From: a bacterium
GTDB lineage: Bacteria; NPL-UPA2; JAUVJM01
Direction: 5' to 3'
DNA: 16,561 nucleotides
Assembly (NCBI GenBank): GCA_030596585.1
Contig: JAUVJM010000020.1
Span: 1-16,561 of the forward strand
Part shown: piece by piece, positions 15,182 to 16,561 of the stretch
Position numbering within the stretch: the first letter of the stretch is position 1
Layout of the letters: the number at the start of each line of letters is the position of its first letter
The notes under the pieces: generated by a model
Database searches by the model: none
What the model was told of the DNA's origin: nothing
Seen by the model: the letters and a program-made list of their open reading frames with translations, nothing else
Program-made: the position numbers and the translations under genes

Positions 15182-15443
15182 TTGCGGGCGGTGGCAGAAC
15201 CTGCGGCTGATTTACCTGTCTTGTGTGGCTACAATTAACCTCCAGTCTTTATCTTGTATCTCTTTCCATACTCCCGCAAATCTGAGCTTACACCTATCAA
15301 CAGGACATGTTCAAGGCGCTATTTTTTTTGGCTCCCCGTGTTGGTCAATGTTGATAACAGCATATTTATCGGAGAAATATCTGGAAAATAATTTACGTCA
15401 TATAGTCCTGGTGGATCAGAAACAATTAAAAAATAGCTTGCGC
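15182..15443. other. Non-coding stretch with a possible NTF2-like remnant on the minus strand
   Basis: No complete gene fits this stretch. On the minus strand a short open frame at 15310-15212 reads CKLRFAGVWKEIQDKDW then RLIVATQDR and a stop. This resembles the C-terminal strands of SnoaL/NTF2-like (DUF4440) domains, where R-F-T-x-V-W-x-x-x-D-G-x-W-R-L-V-A is usual. It is preceded by a stop and has no start, so it would be a decayed gene end. The likeness rests on about 24 residues and may be chance. Confidence 0.25.
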
Positions 15444-15462
15444 ATGATAGTATCATATGATA
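15444..15462. promoter_or_regulatory. Operator-like cluster of ATGATA half-sites before fic
   Basis: ATGATA (15444-15449), its inverted copy TATCAT (15451-15456) and ATGATA again (15457-15462) form two overlapping palindromes, the second a perfect 12-mer. This ends 12 bases before the preferred fic start at 15475. Such a cluster suits a dimeric repressor, possibly the C-terminal winged-helix part of the Fic protein itself. Confidence 0.45.
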
Positions 15463-15474
15463 CCATCACATAAT

Positions 15475-16437
15475 ATGAAGATACCTTTTAGCATAAGCAC
15501 AAAAATAATAAATTTATGTACAGATATAAGTTTTATTGTCGGGCAATGTGAAGGCTTGAAGGTTTCACCACCCAGTCCTGAATTGAGGAGGCAGAATCGT
15601 ATTAGAACCATTCAATCAAGTTTAGCGATTGAAGGCAATAGGCTTTCTGAGTCTCAAGTGACAGATATTTTTGACAATAAGCGGGTTATTGGGCCAGCAA
15701 AAGATATTTTAGAGGTAAAAAACGCTATCAAGGCATATGCCCTAATCAGATCCTATGATATTTACAGCTTAAAATCCATGTTAAAAGCACACAGTACTCT
15801 TATGCAAGACTTAATCAAAGAAACTGGTACTTTACGTTCAAGTAATGTAGGAGTATTTAAAGGCGATAATGTGGTACATATGGCTCCAAAGTATCTGATG
15901 GTACCTGAACTCATGGATAATTTGTTTCATTTTTTAAGAAAAGAAAGAGACCTTCATGCTTTTATTAAATCTAGCATTTTTCATTATGAATTAGAGTTTA
16001 TTCATCCGTTTTCAGATGGTAATGGAAGAATAGGAAGGCTATGGCAGTCGGCAATACTTTTAAATACTTATCCTGTATTTGAATATATTCCGGTAGAGTC
16101 GATGATTAAGAAAAAGCAGAAAGAGTATTACCGTGCTCTGCAACTATCTGACAGAAAAGGCAATTCAACTGCTTTTATTGAATTTATGTTAATAACAATT
16201 AAAGACGCCATGGAAGACTTTATAAAAAATGCCCGGCCGGGACCTCAAAACTCAAAAACAAGATTGAGCCTGGCAAAACAGAATTTTGGCAAACAGTTTT
16301 TCTCGCGAAAAGATTACATTCAATTTCATAAGATAATTTCTTCAGCTACAGCAAGCCGTGATTTACTATTCGGGGCAAAAAATAAAATTCTGCAAAAATC
16401 TGGGCATAAGGCATTGACGCGATATAGATTCAAATGA
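15475..16437 (+). CDS. Fic family AMP-transferase with N-terminal inhibitory helix
   Basis: Fic enzymes transfer AMP (or related groups) from a nucleotide to a hydroxyl side chain of a target protein. The 320-residue protein has the complete active-site motif HPFSDGNGRIGR at 177-188, with catalytic H177 and metal-binding D181. The inhibitory motif SLAIEGN lies at 49-55 with S49 and the glutamate E53 four residues later, so this is a class II, self-inhibited Fic. The C-terminal part (SRKDYIQFHKIISSATASRDLL) looks like a winged helix, which may bind DNA. ATG 15475 is preferred over ATG 15457, which lies in the operator-like palindrome; neither has a clear Shine-Dalgarno site. The gene is visibly richer in A and T than its neighbours, which suggests transfer. 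No antitoxin gene is next to it. Confidence 0.92.
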   Translation: MKIPFSISTKIINLCTDISFIVGQCEGLKVSPPSPELRRQNRIRTIQSSLAIEGNRLSESQVTDIFDNKRVIGPAKDILEVKNAIKAYALIRSYDIYSLKSMLKAHSTLMQDLIKETGTLRSSNVGVFKGDNVVHMAPKYLMVPELMDNLFHFLRKERDLHAFIKSSIFHYELEFIHPFSDGNGRIGRLWQSAILLNTYPVFEYIPVESMIKKKQKEYYRALQLSDRKGNSTAFIEFMLITIKDAMEDFIKNARPGPQNSKTRLSLAKQNFGKQFFSRKDYIQFHKIISSATASRDLLFGAKNKILQKSGHKALTRYRFK

Positions 16438-16441
16438 TAGG

Positions 16442-16463
16442 GTTGAATGTTTTGCCGTTCAAC
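16442..16463. terminator. Weak hairpin after fic
   Basis: GTTGAA (16442-16447) pairs with TTCAAC (16458-16463) around a 10-base loop, just after the fic stop. No T-run follows, so its role as a terminator is doubtful. The remaining bases to 16561 show no gene I can support. Confidence 0.25.
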
Positions 16464-16561
16464 TACAGGTCTCATCCTTACTGGTGTTTTTCGGTTTTCT
16501 CCCCACAGTATAAGCAAGTATCCCGGTTCGGGAAAAGGGTTCGCCTTAAAAAGCATAATGC

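Noticed and set aside
15162..15473. Plus-strand open frame of 103 codons over the gap before fic
   Set aside because: It starts inside the secreted protein gene without a ribosome-binding site, has no recognisable domain and runs through the operator-like palindrome; it looks like chance.
16326..16556. Minus-strand open frame of 76 codons at the end of the window
   Set aside because: It overlaps the end of fic on the other strand, shows no domain and has no clear ribosome-binding site; treated as a shadow frame.

Overview
The window is a 16.5 kb stretch of a bacterial chromosome, probably from an uncultured Gram-negative-type organism. The support is Shine-Dalgarno sites, sigma70-like promoters, HflK/HflC, PriA, TypA/BipA, a secreted protein with a signal peptide, and a dispersed intergenic palindrome of the GTCATTCTGAG type seen in many environmental genomes. 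The mix (HNH protein starting MLNANVLVLNRLWQA, ABC-2 transporter with a TPR protein, HhH plus RNase H-like nuclease) would fit Omnitrophota or another PVC or deep-subsurface lineage, but the sequence does not prove this. I see no rRNA, tRNA, CRISPR array, integrase or transposase.

Layout. 1-2830 (+): the end of a beta-sandwich (CBM-like) protein, an HNH endonuclease gene broken by an internal deletion, then a tightly overlapping ABC-2 transporter operon (ATPase, permease, membrane-anchored TPR protein). The ATPase reading frame has an amber codon just after the signature motif. 2900-4894 (+): primosomal helicase PriA with all eight zinc cysteines. 4992-6902 (+): hflK and hflC. 6903-7181: non-coding, with a nested inverted repeat (MITE-like) and a perfect 11-bp-arm palindrome containing TATAAT. 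7182-9917 (+): a two-gene unit, an ABC exporter with an N-terminal PH-like domain and zinc ribbon plus a DUF1854 protein. This pair is known elsewhere from cyanophycin gene neighbourhoods, but no cyanophycin genes are present here. 9930-11765 (-): TypA/BipA GTPase, converging on the DUF1854 gene with a 12-bp gap. 11766-12028: a divergent promoter region. 12029-13143 (+): a small two-helix membrane protein, a YprB-type DEDD nuclease, and a 25-codon stub resembling the start of a zincin-like metallopeptidase gene. 13209-14489 (+): a GT4 glycosyltransferase. 14567-15181 (+): a secreted protein of unknown function. 15182-15474: non-coding, with a possible gene remnant and an operator-like cluster of ATGATA half-sites. 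15475-16437 (+): an AT-rich Fic AMP-transferase with an N-terminal inhibitory motif, probably acquired by transfer.

How it works together. Most genes are housekeeping (replication restart, membrane protease control, ribosome-associated GTPase) mixed with envelope and transport functions. Several genes are damaged (HNH, ABC ATPase, metallopeptidase stub, possible NTF2-like remnant), so either local decay is in progress or the assembly carries errors; raw-read checking separates the two. The most unusual parts are the PH/zinc-ribbon ABC exporter with DUF1854 outside its usual context, the amber-interrupted transporter in an otherwise intact operon, and the Fic gene with its triple half-site leader.
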